A stretch of DNA of 64,000 bases from Jeongeupia sp. USM3 (lineage in GTDB: Bacteria > Pseudomonadota > Gammaproteobacteria > Burkholderiales > Chitinibacteraceae): assembly GCF_001808185.1 (NCBI RefSeq), contig NZ_CP017668.1, positions 744,001 through 808,000 on the forward strand, written 5' to 3'. Positions 53,155-61,431 of this stretch are shown here, piece after piece. Numbering within the stretch: the first letter of the stretch is position 1; every line of letters starts with the position of its first letter. The translations under genes were made by a program, and so were the position numbers. The notes below the pieces were generated by a model, which saw only the letters and a program-made list of their open reading frames with translations, made no database searches and was not told where the DNA came from.

Positions 53155-56100
53155 TTGCCCTGTTTCGTCGCCGGCTTGTCGTCGCCGAAAATCGAATCGA
53201 AGTTGATTGAATACTTGGCGTCGAAGGTGCTCTCGTCGGTGCCGACCCGGGTGACGAAGGACCAGCGCCGCGACATCTGCACGGTAAAGCGGACCGCGTC
53301 CCTGAGCCCGTTGACGCTCTTGTCCAGCCCGAGGGTCAGCCAGCGGTTGAGCCGCTTGCTGACGGTGACGACCTGGGTCGTCGTCCCGTCCTCCATCGTG
53401 TCCGACGCGACACCGACCTCGTCGATGCCGAGGTTGCCGAGCAGCTCGTCCGAGAAGCTCTGGCCCGGCTCGCCGCTCGACAGCGCCGCGTTCAGCAGCT
53501 GCAGCAGCACGGCCGAATCACCCTTGTCCATGCTGTCGGTACCGTGGCCGAACAGCAGCCACGAGAGTTTCTCGTTGTCCGGCACGACCGGATCCGAATA
53601 CAGCGTCACCCGCGGGTTGAGTGCGGAACCCTTGACCTGGACGCCGGCCTCGACCGACAGCCCTTCGCGCACCGCGAGGATGTCGAGTCCCGGATTGTCG
53701 AGCTGCCCCGAGAACGACACGATGCCGCGTTCGATCGCCAGCTTCTGGCCGTAGGCTCGGTAGGTACCCTCCTCGACCTTGACGGTACCGAAGCCCTGCA
53801 GCGACTGGTTCGGCGTCGTCTTCAGCCGCAACAGGCCCGAAAGCTGCGCCTCGAGTCCGTAGCCGCGGAAACGGAAATCGTCGCCGAGGTCGACCTCAAA
53901 CTGCAGGTTCGCCAGCGGCAGCGGCTTGCCGGCTTCCTTCTTCTGCCCGACGATCACCACATCGTCCGACAGGTGCGGCACGTCGGTCGAGCTGTAGCGG
54001 ATGTCACCGTGATCGGCCTTGAGGTTGCCGCTCACCGACAGCCCTTCCTTGCCGTAGCGGACATCGCCCTTGCCCGAGACGACGAGCAGCATGTCCGGCT
54101 TGTTGATCAGCGTCAGCTGGCGCGCCACGATCGTCGCGGCGGCGTCGGCACCACTGTCGTTCAGGTCGACGCGGCCGGTCGCGCTCAGTTCGCCCTTGCC
54201 GCCCTTGAACGTGAACGTGTCGAGCAGCACCTGACTCTGCGTCAGCCTGATCCTGACCTTGCCGTCCTGCAGCGACACGCCGGTCGCGCCATCGCGGATC
54301 GACAGCCCGTCACCGTTGATGCTGCCGGCAAGCACGCCCTGCGAAACCGGGCCGCTGCGGCTGACGTCGAAGTCGATCGCCCCCTTGAGCTGCAGGCTGT
54401 CGCTGATCAGCGGCGAGATCTTGGCCAGGTCGGGCAGCCTGCCGGTCGCCCGCAGCGCCAGCGGCGCCCCCATCGCAAGCTGCCAGTTCGGCGCATCGAC
54501 GCGGCTGTCGCCGCTGAGCGCGATCTGGCCGAAACGGCTGCTGCGTACCTGTCCGTCGAGCGTCAGCGCCGACTGCCGGGCCAGCACGCGCAGCGCCAGC
54601 TGGTCGAGCTGCAGCGGCTGCGCCGGGCTGCGTTCGGTCGCCGGCACGCGGATGTCGCCGCCGACCCGGTTCAGCGCAAGCTCGCCGTCGAGCGTTGCCC
54701 CCTGCGCCAGCCGCCACTGGCCGTTCAGCACCAGATCGCCCTGCACCGTCTTGATCTGGCCGAGCTTGAGCAGTTCGCCGACGACGAGTTTCTCGAACAC
54801 GCCGTCGGTGTCGAGCCGGCCGGGCTGCCAGCTCAGCCGGCCGAGCCGCAGCCGGCTTTCGCCGACCGCGAGGCTCGTCGACCCGAGTTCGACCCGGGCC
54901 GCGCCGAAGGTCGCGTCGAGCGGCGACTGCAGGGCGATCGGCAGCATTGCCCGACCGTCCAGCCGGGTGAGCTTGCCGCGCCACTGCCACTGCGGATCGA
55001 GCCCGCCGCTGGCGGCCAGATCGAGTCCGATCGGCTCGTCGCGGTACTGGCCGGCCGCGGCCAGCCGGATCGCGTGCGCGCCGCGGGTGCCGTCGACGTC
55101 GAGCTTGAGCTGGGCGATCCTGGCGTCGAAACCCTCGAGCCCGGACAGCGCAACATCGAAACGCAGCGGGCTGTTCAGGTCGGCATAGAGCTGGCCATCG
55201 ACCGTGCCGCGCGCCAGCTTGACGCCGAACGGCGTCGCCAGCGCGTTCACTTCGAGCGCGGTCTTGATCAGCGGGCGCTTGAAGGTGCCGAGCAACTGGG
55301 CCGTCCCCTGCACCCGGCCGGCAAAGCCGGCGCCGATCTCGCCGAGGTTGTTCAGGCCGAGCTGCAGGTCGAGTTTGTCGCCGGCGGCGCCGAGTGCGCC
55401 CTTGGCGGCGACCCGGTTGCTGCCGAGCGCCAGCCACAGGTCGGCGTGCTTGAGCCGCGTTTCGCTCAACGCCAGCTCGCCCTTGCCCGACAGCGGCCGG
55501 TTGTTGAAGGTGCTTTGCGCCAGCTCGTAGTGCAGCGTCGCCGCCAGTGCCGGTTTGAGCGCGCCCTTGGCGTCGACGCGGCCACTGATCCGGCCGGCCG
55601 GAACGGCGGCAAATTCGGCCGGGTTGACGTTGCTCAGCCGGGCCTCGGCAATGAAGTCCTCACGCTCGAAACCGAACTCGCCCTTCAGCGCCAGCGTACT
55701 GTTGCCGCGCTTGAGCTCGGCAGTGCGCACCGCCAGCCGCCGCTCGGTCTTCGGACGTATCCAGCCGAGATCGGCCGTCAGCGAGGCCTTGTAGGTTGGA
55801 TCGTCGAGCCTGGCCCGGACGTCGGGGGCTGCGTACGGCCCTTTCAGCAGGATCTGGCCGGCGAGCCGGCTTCTCGGCTGCTGCTGCACCAGTTGCGACA
55901 GATCCAGACCGGCGATGTCTATCGTCGCGTCGAGCTGGTCGGCGCGGAAGCGCCCGCGCCCCCTGAGCTCGCCGCCGCCCGGAAGCGACGCAAGCAGCGA
56001 CGTCAGGTCGAGGTGCGACTCGCTGAGCGTGAAATCGGCAGCCAGCGACGTCAGCGGGATGCGCTCGGCGTTGGCCGGCCCGGGCAGGCCGTTTTTCAGC

Positions 56101-57053
56101 GACAGCCGCCCTGCGGCGAGCTTGCCGGTGCTCGGCGTCAGCGCCAGATCGACGTCGAGCAGCGCCTTCGGCAGGCCCGGCTGCAATGCCGCAGGATTGA
56201 CACCGTGCGCCTTCAGCTTCGCCGCCTTCAACATCGCGTAGGCATACGGTGCGAACACGTCGAGCCGGCTGTCGAGGTCGATGCCGACGTTCTCGCCCTT
56301 GACCGCACCGACCAGGCCGAGGTCGCGCAACGAGCCGCTCAGATCCAACTCGCTCTCCAGCTTGCGCTCTTCGATCATGCCGGCGTAGCCAAGCCGGCCG
56401 CTGACGGCAAACGGCGCCTGGCCGCCGAGCGACAGCTGAGCCTTGACCCGGCCGCGCGGCGTGTCGAGCTGCTGCAGGTCGAGCCGATGCGTCGTGCCGT
56501 CGCTGTGCAGGTTCAGCCGCACATTCGTCAGGTCGACCGGCGAGCCGGCGAGCGTGAACCGTTGCAGGCTCGCGGCGTCGACGTCGATCGCGACCGGCAG
56601 CTTCAGCGACGTCGGCGGTGGCGACGGCGGCTGGTGCGGCGGCGAGGGCTTGGTCGCGATATCGAGATGACCGAGTTCGAGTCGTGCAAGCGATACCCGC
56701 CGCGCCAGCAGCGCCTCGGGTGTCCATTCGAGGTAGCCGCGGTCGAGTCTGACCGTCACCGATGCGGTATCAACGACCAGGCCGTCAATGGTCAGGCCGC
56801 GCCACAGCGAGCCGTCGATCGACTTGAGTCTGGCCACGCCGCTGGCATTGACCCGTTCGACCAGCCAGCGGTGGCCGGCGGCGCTGTCGATCCAGGCGAG
56901 GCCGCCTGCCACGAGCCCGACCAGCAGCAGCACGGTGCCGAGCACGCCCCAGACCAACCAGCGCAGCACGCTGCGCCTGGGCTTGGGCTTGGGCGGCGGT
57001 GCCTGGTCTGTCGGCGGCGGTGGCGCGTCGTGGTCCATATCGACGTGGTCCAT
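53151..57053 (-). CDS. tamB: Translocation and assembly module subunit TamB
   Basis: A 1300-residue protein with one N-terminal membrane helix (about residues 28–53, VLRWLVWGVLGTVLLLVGLV) and a very long periplasmic region of repeated beta strands, ending in the conserved DUF490/TamB C-terminal domain (YSDPVVPDNEKLSWLLFGHG to the end). It spans the periplasm and works with TamA in moving phospholipids and some outer-membrane proteins. It begins two bases after the tamA stop region (TGACATG), so the pair is an operon. Confidence 0.95.
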   Translation of the reverse strand: MDHVDMDHDAPPPPTDQAPPPKPKPRRSVLRWLVWGVLGTVLLLVGLVAGGLAWIDSAAGHRWLVERVNASGVARLKSIDGSLWRGLTIDGLVVDTASVTVRLDRGYLEWTPEALLARRVSLARLELGHLDIATKPSPPHQPPSPPPTSLKLPVAIDVDAASLQRFTLAGSPVDLTNVRLNLHSDGTTHRLDLQQLDTPRGRVKAQLSLGGQAPFAVSGRLGYAGMIEERKLESELDLSGSLRDLGLVGAVKGENVGIDLDSRLDVFAPYAYAMLKAAKLKAHGVNPAALQPGLPKALLDVDLALTPSTGKLAAGRLSLKNGLPGPANAERIPLTSLAADFTLSESHLDLTSLLASLPGGGELRGRGRFRADQLDATIDIAGLDLSQLVQQQPRSRLAGQILLKGPYAAPDVRARLDDPTYKASLTADLGWIRPKTERRLAVRTAELKRGNSTLALKGEFGFEREDFIAEARLSNVNPAEFAAVPAGRISGRVDAKGALKPALAATLHYELAQSTFNNRPLSGKGELALSETRLKHADLWLALGSNRVAAKGALGAAGDKLDLQLGLNNLGEIGAGFAGRVQGTAQLLGTFKRPLIKTALEVNALATPFGVKLARGTVDGQLYADLNSPLRFDVALSGLEGFDARIAQLKLDVDGTRGAHAIRLAAAGQYRDEPIGLDLAASGGLDPQWQWRGKLTRLDGRAMLPIALQSPLDATFGAARVELGSTSLAVGESRLRLGRLSWQPGRLDTDGVFEKLVVGELLKLGQIKTVQGDLVLNGQWRLAQGATLDGELALNRVGGDIRVPATERSPAQPLQLDQLALRVLARQSALTLDGQVRSSRFGQIALSGDSRVDAPNWQLAMGAPLALRATGRLPDLAKISPLISDSLQLKGAIDFDVSRSGPVSQGVLAGSINGDGLSIRDGATGVSLQDGKVRIRLTQSQVLLDTFTFKGGKGELSATGRVDLNDSGADAAATIVARQLTLINKPDMLLVVSGKGDVRYGKEGLSVSGNLKADHGDIRYSSTDVPHLSDDVVIVGQKKEAGKPLPLANLQFEVDLGDDFRFRGYGLEAQLSGLLRLKTTPNQSLQGFGTVKVEEGTYRAYGQKLAIERGIVSFSGQLDNPGLDILAVREGLSVEAGVQVKGSALNPRVTLYSDPVVPDNEKLSWLLFGHGTDSMDKGDSAVLLQLLNAALSSGEPGQSFSDELLGNLGIDEVGVASDTMEDGTTTQVVTVSKRLNRWLTLGLDKSVNGLRDAVRFTVQMSRRWSFVTRVGTDESTFDAKYSINFDSIFGDDKPATKQGN

Positions 57054-57054
57054 G

Positions 57055-58809
57055 TCAGAACGTCAACCCGAGCGAAAAGTAGAAACGCCACTGCTCGGCG
57101 TCGATCCCGTAGGCGAGGTCGGCGCCGAGCACGCCGACCGGGCTGACCCAGCGCGCACCGGCGCCGACGCCGGTCTGGCCGTCGTAGCTGCGCCAGCTGT
57201 CCGCGGCGTCGCCATAGTCGACGAACACCGCCGCGCGCCAGTCCTTGTAGACGGCATGCTGGTACTCCATGGTCGCCGTCGCCAGCACGCGGCCCGGCTC
57301 GGTCGTCCCGCCATTGACGATGCCGAGGCTCTGGTAGTCATAGCCGCGCACGCTGTTGGCGCCGCCGGCGCGGAACAGGTAGTCGGTCGGCACCTTGCTC
57401 GGGTCCTGGGTGAAGTTCTGCCCGAGTTCGAGCCGGATGAAGGCGACGTCGCCGGTACCGACCTTCCAGTACTGCACGCCCTGGCCATAAAGCTGGACAA
57501 ACGACTCGTCGGTGGCCAGCCCTTGAACCGCGCCGGCCCCCTCGAGCTGCAGGATGTTGCCTTTCTTCGGATCGCGCCGGTTGTCAAGGTCGCGGCGTAT
57601 CCACTTGTAGTAGGCGACCAGCGCCTGCGGCCGCTCGATCTGGTCGTCGGCGTTGACGCGGCGCTCGCGCAGGTATTCGATCCCGAGCGTGCGGTCGATC
57701 AGGTCTTCCTTGCGCGTACGGAACACGCCGCCCTTGTACGTCTGGGTATCGAGCCCCTCGACGGTGCTGCTGGTGTAGTTGACATAGGCGCGGTGCGAAT
57801 AGCCGCTCTTGAACTGCGGAAAATCGACCGACAGTTCGCCCTCCTGCTCGTCGCCGTCGAGCTTGGCGCGAATGCCGCCGACCCAGCCGCGATCGAGCAG
57901 GTTGTTGTAGTAATACTGCGCCTCGGCACGGGGCCCGGTATTGGTGCTGTAACCGAGCGACAGTGCCAGCTTGTTCAGCGGGACTTCCTGCAGGTTGACC
58001 ACCACCGGCGCAACGTAGGGCGGCGTCGGCGACGGCTCGGCCTCGACCACCGCGGCGCCGAACTGCGGCATCGATTGCAGGTCGGTCTGCAGGTCGGCCA
58101 GATCCTTGCGCCGGTATTCGCCGCCTTCCTGCAGGTCGATCCGGTTCGTGACGATGCGTTCCGGGTAGCGCTGCAGCCCCTTGATCGTCACCGGCCCGAG
58201 CACGTAGGCCGGGCCGCTGTCGACGACCAGCGTGATGTCGGCGGTGTTGACTGCCGGATCGACGCTGACCTCGCTCCTGGCGATGTGCGCGGTCAGGTAG
58301 CGGCGGGCAAGGATCCGGTTGAGTACGCGCTGCTTGGTGTCCGACCACGCCGACTGCGTGAACACGTCGCCCTCGCTCAGCGCCCAGCCGGCCTCGAGCC
58401 GCTCGAGTGCGCGCTTGTAATAGTCGGGGTCGTCGGTGATCGGGCCGGTCAGCTGGAAGTCGATCGTGCGGACCCGGGTCAGCGGACCCGGGTCGACGCT
58501 GACCGTCGCGCGGTAGCGTCCATCCTCGTGCACCAGCTTGCTGGTGATCTTGGCCGAGAAGTAGCCGAGCGTGCGCAGCAGCGAGGCCGCCTCCTCCGGA
58601 GTCCGGTCGACGAGCAGTTGCAGGCTGTCCGGCGTGGTCTTTTTCTCGTCGCGCCAGCGGTACAGGTCGAGGTAGCGTTCGAGCAGCTTCTCGATGTCGG
58701 ATGGCGCATCGATCTGGACCTGATAGCTGACCGGCTCGCCGTCATCGGCCCAGGCAACGCCCGCGGCAAACACAAGACTCAACAGGGCGGAACGCGTCAG
58801 GAAGGACAT
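57055..58809 (-). CDS. tamA: Translocation and assembly module outer-membrane subunit TamA
   Basis: A 584-residue Omp85 protein: a signal peptide ending GVAWA, three POTRA domains (about residues 25–260) and a 16-strand barrel with DYLFRAGGANSVRGYDYQSLG (the VRGY motif of Omp85 loop 6) and a C-terminal Phe (YFSLGLTF). The start at 58809 (MSFLTRSAL) was preferred over an upstream ATG. Its promoter region contains a TAAAGT hexamer. Upstream lies the terminator of a small-ORF locus on the same strand, which could act as an attenuator. Confidence 0.95.
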   Translation of the reverse strand: MSFLTRSALLSLVFAAGVAWADDGEPVSYQVQIDAPSDIEKLLERYLDLYRWRDEKKTTPDSLQLLVDRTPEEAASLLRTLGYFSAKITSKLVHEDGRYRATVSVDPGPLTRVRTIDFQLTGPITDDPDYYKRALERLEAGWALSEGDVFTQSAWSDTKQRVLNRILARRYLTAHIARSEVSVDPAVNTADITLVVDSGPAYVLGPVTIKGLQRYPERIVTNRIDLQEGGEYRRKDLADLQTDLQSMPQFGAAVVEAEPSPTPPYVAPVVVNLQEVPLNKLALSLGYSTNTGPRAEAQYYYNNLLDRGWVGGIRAKLDGDEQEGELSVDFPQFKSGYSHRAYVNYTSSTVEGLDTQTYKGGVFRTRKEDLIDRTLGIEYLRERRVNADDQIERPQALVAYYKWIRRDLDNRRDPKKGNILQLEGAGAVQGLATDESFVQLYGQGVQYWKVGTGDVAFIRLELGQNFTQDPSKVPTDYLFRAGGANSVRGYDYQSLGIVNGGTTEPGRVLATATMEYQHAVYKDWRAAVFVDYGDAADSWRSYDGQTGVGAGARWVSPVGVLGADLAYGIDAEQWRFYFSLGLTF

Positions 58810-58890
58810 GCGACGAAGGCGGGCTGGAAACACCGTACTTTAGCCGAAAGCCACTCCGCAGCGGCGATTCGGTACGAAAGCGCGACAAAC

Positions 58891-58935
58891 AAAAAAAATT
58901 GCCCGGCCCGGCCACTGGGGCCGATGCACGGGCAT
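58891..58935 (-). terminator. Terminator ending the small-ORF transcript
   Basis: On the minus strand a GC-rich stem-loop (GCCCG … GGCCC-N8-GGGCC … CGGGC) is followed directly by AA and an eight-T run (plus-strand A run 58891–58898). It lies about 80 bases before the tamA start, on the same strand. Confidence 0.7.
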
Positions 58936-59002
58936 CAATAGGAGGAGTCGATAACGGCCAAGAGGCCGGGTACTACAGAGATGCGCGTTGCCGCGCATTA
59001 CA
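58936..59002 (-). ncRNA. Structured RNA segment with exposed CTCCTCCT (anti-SD) motif
   Basis: Right after the small-ORF stop the minus strand has ATGCGCG-GCAA-CGCGCAT (58998–58981, GNRA tetraloop), then CGGCC-TCTT-GGCCG (58967–58954), then the unpaired CTCCTCCT (58947–58940). A further hairpin GATGC-CCGT-GCATC leads into the terminator. CCUCCU-type motifs can pair with Shine–Dalgarno sequences. The layout suggests an sRNA or a structured 3' UTR; expression is not shown. Confidence 0.4.
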
Positions 59003-59095
59003 TCAACGAACGAGCGTCAGACGCCATCCGTAAGATTTCACGATCAGGCACTGGGCCTTCTCGACGTTCTTGACGATTTTCAGCAGGGTCTTCAT
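59003..59095 (-). CDS. 30-residue small protein of unknown function
   Basis: A 30-codon ORF starting MKTLLKIVKNVEK and ending SYGWRLTLVR, with one Cys in the middle (AQCLIV). It is amphipathic, with nine basic residues (five Lys and two Arg in its two ends plus two central Lys) against one Glu. The start codon is preceded by AAGGAG at 6–7 bases spacing, one of the best sites in the window. A sigma70-type promoter lies 60 bases further upstream. No homologue is recognised. It could be a bioactive small protein or a leader peptide. Confidence 0.6.
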   Translation of the reverse strand: MKTLLKIVKNVEKAQCLIVKSYGWRLTLVR

Positions 59096-59156
59096 GTCCG
59101 TCTCCTTGGAGAGGGTCTTGGTTCAGCGATGTCAGCAGGCTTGCTGGCATGGGTGA

Positions 59157-59185
59157 ACTTTAGCAAGACTACATTTTTTACGCAA
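59157..59185 (-). promoter_or_regulatory. Sigma70-type promoter of the small-ORF locus
   Basis: On the minus strand -35 TTGCGT (59185–59180), a 17-base spacer and -10 TAAAGT (59162–59157). A copy of the repeated element ACTACAT (59168–59174) lies inside the spacer, so a protein bound there would block RNA polymerase. Downstream the leader has a short hairpin CAGCA-AGCC-TGCTG. Confidence 0.6.
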
Positions 59186-59328
59186 GCGTTTTCGTACTTT
59201 TACTACCTATATTTATCGGTTACTCAATGTAACTGACTACATCAAATCCGCTACAACATAAGAAACTATTGAAATAACAATGTAGCAATCGGCTTTGACA
59301 GAAAAATCAACATGTAACCTCACTACAT
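59168..59328. repeat. Array of ACTACAT / ATGTAAC operator-like repeats
   Basis: ACTACAT at 59168–59174, ACTACCT at 59202–59208 and ACTACAT at 59236–59242 are spaced exactly 34 bases apart. Two inverted combinations, ATGTAACTGACTACAT (59227–59242) and ATGTAACCTCACTACAT (59312–59328), and single ATGTAG/CTACA copies (59280, 59251) complete the set in an AT-rich stretch. The first copy lies within the promoter spacer of the small-ORF gene. Confidence 0.55.
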
Positions 59329-59334
59329 AAAACA

Positions 59335-59358
59335 AAAGGACTGCCGCAGCAGTCCTTT
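59335..59358 (-). terminator. Terminator after the chalcone-isomerase-like gene
   Basis: A perfect stem AAAGGACTGC-CGCA-GCAGTCCTTT, followed on the minus strand by TTGTTTT, 20 bases past the stop. Confidence 0.88.
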
Positions 59359-59378
59359 CGGGCAAAACGCACCGGTGA

Positions 59379-59951
59379 TCAGCGCGCGCCGAGCAACTGC
59401 GCCTTGAGCCCCGGCTGCACCGGCGCCTTGCCCAGCCAGATCGACAGCAGCGCCGACGCGAAATCGTCGCCGGCGATCGTCGGGTAGGCCTTGCCGCGCA
59501 CCGAAACGCGCGTCCCCTGCCCCGGCAGCACGTCGAGCTGGATCACGTCGCCCTTGCCGACCGTCTTGACCTCGCGGAACACCTTGTCGAGCGCGTCGAG
59601 CTGCGGCGCAAAACGCTTGAGCTCGGCCGCCGCGACGTTGTCCTTCAGGCCGTCGACGAACGATTCGTGCATCGTGCTGGCCGACACTTCGCGCAGCATG
59701 CGCAGCTCAATCCGCCGGGGCGTGCTTGCGCTGATCACCGCCGCCGCATCGCTGGCCTTGACCGCCGTATAGAGCGACGCCACGTAGACATCGAACACCA
59801 CCTTCTTGCGGATGCCGGCGCCGTTCAGCTGCAGCGACTGTCCGGCCACCTCGGTCTTGTCGGGCACCGTCGTGCCGCCAACGTCGAGCGCATGGGCCGC
59901 TGTGGCGAACAGGGCCAGCGTCAGGGCCAGCGAGATTGCGCGTTTTTTCAT
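59379..59951 (-). CDS. Chalcone isomerase-like periplasmic protein
   Basis: A 190-residue protein with a signal peptide (MKKRAISLALTLALFATAAHA) and a chalcone-isomerase-like domain: VPDKTEVAGQSLQLNGAGIRKKVVFDVYVASLY, then PRRIELRMLREVSASTMHESFVDGL. Bacterial members of this fold are not true chalcone isomerases; many bind fatty-acid-like or haem-like ligands. It lies between the small-ORF locus and the beta-oxidation genes and has its own terminator. Confidence 0.88.
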   Translation of the reverse strand: MKKRAISLALTLALFATAAHALDVGGTTVPDKTEVAGQSLQLNGAGIRKKVVFDVYVASLYTAVKASDAAAVISASTPRRIELRMLREVSASTMHESFVDGLKDNVAAAELKRFAPQLDALDKVFREVKTVGKGDVIQLDVLPGQGTRVSVRGKAYPTIAGDDFASALLSIWLGKAPVQPGLKAQLLGAR

Positions 59952-59963
59952 CGTCGTCCTCCA

Positions 59964-59994
59964 GAAAAAAAGCCCACGGGATCAGCGTGGGCAA
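59964..59994 (-). terminator. Terminator after fadA
   Basis: A stem GCCCACG-N7-CGTGGGC (59972–59978 with 59986–59992); on the minus strand a seven-T run follows. Confidence 0.88.
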
Positions 59995-60024
59995 AAGACA
60001 GGCAGAGTGAAACTCGTTGCGGCC

Positions 60025-61230
60025 TCAAAGCACCTGGATGATGCCGGCGGCGCCCATGCCGGTGCCGATGCACATCGTCACCATGCCGTAGGCACCCGGC
60101 TTGCCCTGGCGGCGCAGGCCGTGGATTAGCGTTGCGGCGCGGATCGCACCGGTGGCGCCGAGCGGGTGGCCGAGCGCAATCGCCCCGCCGTTCGGGTTCA
60201 CGCGGCTCATGTCCAGCCCCAGATCGCGGCTGACGGCCAGCGCCTGCGCGGCAAAGGCTTCGTTCAGCTCGATCCACGCCAGGTCGTTCAGCGTCAGGCC
60301 GGCCTGCTTCAGTGCGGCCGGAATCGCTTCCTTCGGGCCGATGCCCATGATCGCCGGCGGCACGCCCTTGACCGCGAAGGTCGTGAACTTGGCCAGCGGG
60401 GTCAGGTTGTATTCCTTCAGCACCTTTTCCGACACCAGAATCAGCGCACCGGCGCCGTCGGACATCTGCGAGCTGTTGCCGGCAGTGACCGAGCCCTTGG
60501 CGGCGAATACCGTCTTGAGCTTGGCCAGACCTTCCAGGCTGGTATCGCGGCGCGGGCCTTCGTCAGTGGTCAGCGTCTTCTTGACCAGCTCGACTTCGCC
60601 GGTGGCCAGATTCGGCACGCGGTAGGTCACGTCGAGCGGGGTGATTTCATCGGCAAACGCACCCGATTCGATCGCGGCCAGCGCACGGCGGTGCGATTCG
60701 ACCGCGAATGCATCCTGATCCTCGCGGCTGACATTCCACTGGATGGCGACCTTCTCGGCGGTCAGGCCCATGCCGAAGGCGATCGCCATGTTTTCGTTGC
60801 TGGCGAAGAACTCCGGGTTCAGCGCGATCTTGTTGCCCATCATCGGCACCATCGACATCGACTCGGCACCGGCGGCGATCATCACGTCGGCTTCACCGAC
60901 GCGGATGCGGTCGGCGGCCATCGACACGGCGTTGATGCCCGACGAGCAGAAGCGGTTGATGGTGATGCCGCCGACGGTGTCCGGCAGGCCGGCGAGCAAG
61001 GCGCCGATCCGGGCCATGTTCATGCCCTGCTCGGCTTCCGGCATCGCGCAACCGACGACGACATCGTCGACGCGCGCCGGGTCGAGGCCTGGCACCTGCG
61101 CCATCGCGCCCTTGATCACGTGCGCCAGCATGTCGTCCGGACGCACGTTCTTCATCATGCCGCGCGGCGCCTTGCCGACCGGCGTGCGGGTCGCGGCGAC
61201 GATATAGACTTCCTGAATCTGTTTGCTCAT
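60025..61230 (-). CDS. fadA: Acetyl-CoA acyltransferase (3-ketoacyl-CoA thiolase)
   Basis: A 401-residue degradative thiolase, the last step of fatty-acid beta-oxidation. The nucleophile Cys is in INRFCSSGINAV; GHPLGATGAIRA and CIGTGMGAAGIIQ close the active site. VVVGCAMPEAEQGMNMAR is typical of the FadA/FadI group, so it is distinct from the biosynthetic PhaA at 40130–41308. The start at 61230 follows AGGAG. It lies 201 bases downstream of the bifunctional gene. Confidence 0.93.
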   Translation of the reverse strand: MSKQIQEVYIVAATRTPVGKAPRGMMKNVRPDDMLAHVIKGAMAQVPGLDPARVDDVVVGCAMPEAEQGMNMARIGALLAGLPDTVGGITINRFCSSGINAVSMAADRIRVGEADVMIAAGAESMSMVPMMGNKIALNPEFFASNENMAIAFGMGLTAEKVAIQWNVSREDQDAFAVESHRRALAAIESGAFADEITPLDVTYRVPNLATGEVELVKKTLTTDEGPRRDTSLEGLAKLKTVFAAKGSVTAGNSSQMSDGAGALILVSEKVLKEYNLTPLAKFTTFAVKGVPPAIMGIGPKEAIPAALKQAGLTLNDLAWIELNEAFAAQALAVSRDLGLDMSRVNPNGGAIALGHPLGATGAIRAATLIHGLRRQGKPGAYGMVTMCIGTGMGAAGIIQVL

Positions 61231-61431
61231 TGCAGAGCTCCTAAGCATTCATTGGGCAATCAAGCCCGTATTCAAATCGGCTGAACTGGTCAGTGCAAAG
61301 CAGCTGGAGCTGCGGGAAGGCCGTGGCGCAGGGCAAGGAACGGGGATGGCGAGGCAGCGGAATGGGCTGAAGCCCATGAGCATGCCGAACCAGCCCCGGT
61401 GACGCCGCCATGCGCCGCGGAGGCCCGCAGA

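Noticed and set aside
53544..57146. A 1200-codon plus-strand open frame
   Set aside because: It is antisense to tamB, whose product is clearly recognisable. The antisense product is Arg/Gln/Ala-rich with no domain, as expected for the complement of a high-GC gene.
56788..58941. A 717-codon plus-strand open frame
   Set aside because: Antisense to tamA, which has clear POTRA and barrel motifs. The frame has no domain and no ribosome binding site.
58940..58947. AGGAGGAG on the plus strand as a ribosome binding site
   Set aside because: No ATG, GTG or TTG lies within 5–12 bases downstream, so it is better explained as the complement of an unpaired CTCCTCCT on the minus strand.
40130..61230. phaA and fadA as a recent gene duplication
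   Set aside because: Both are thiolases, but their N-terminal and active-site contexts belong to different long-separated subfamilies (biosynthetic and degradative).
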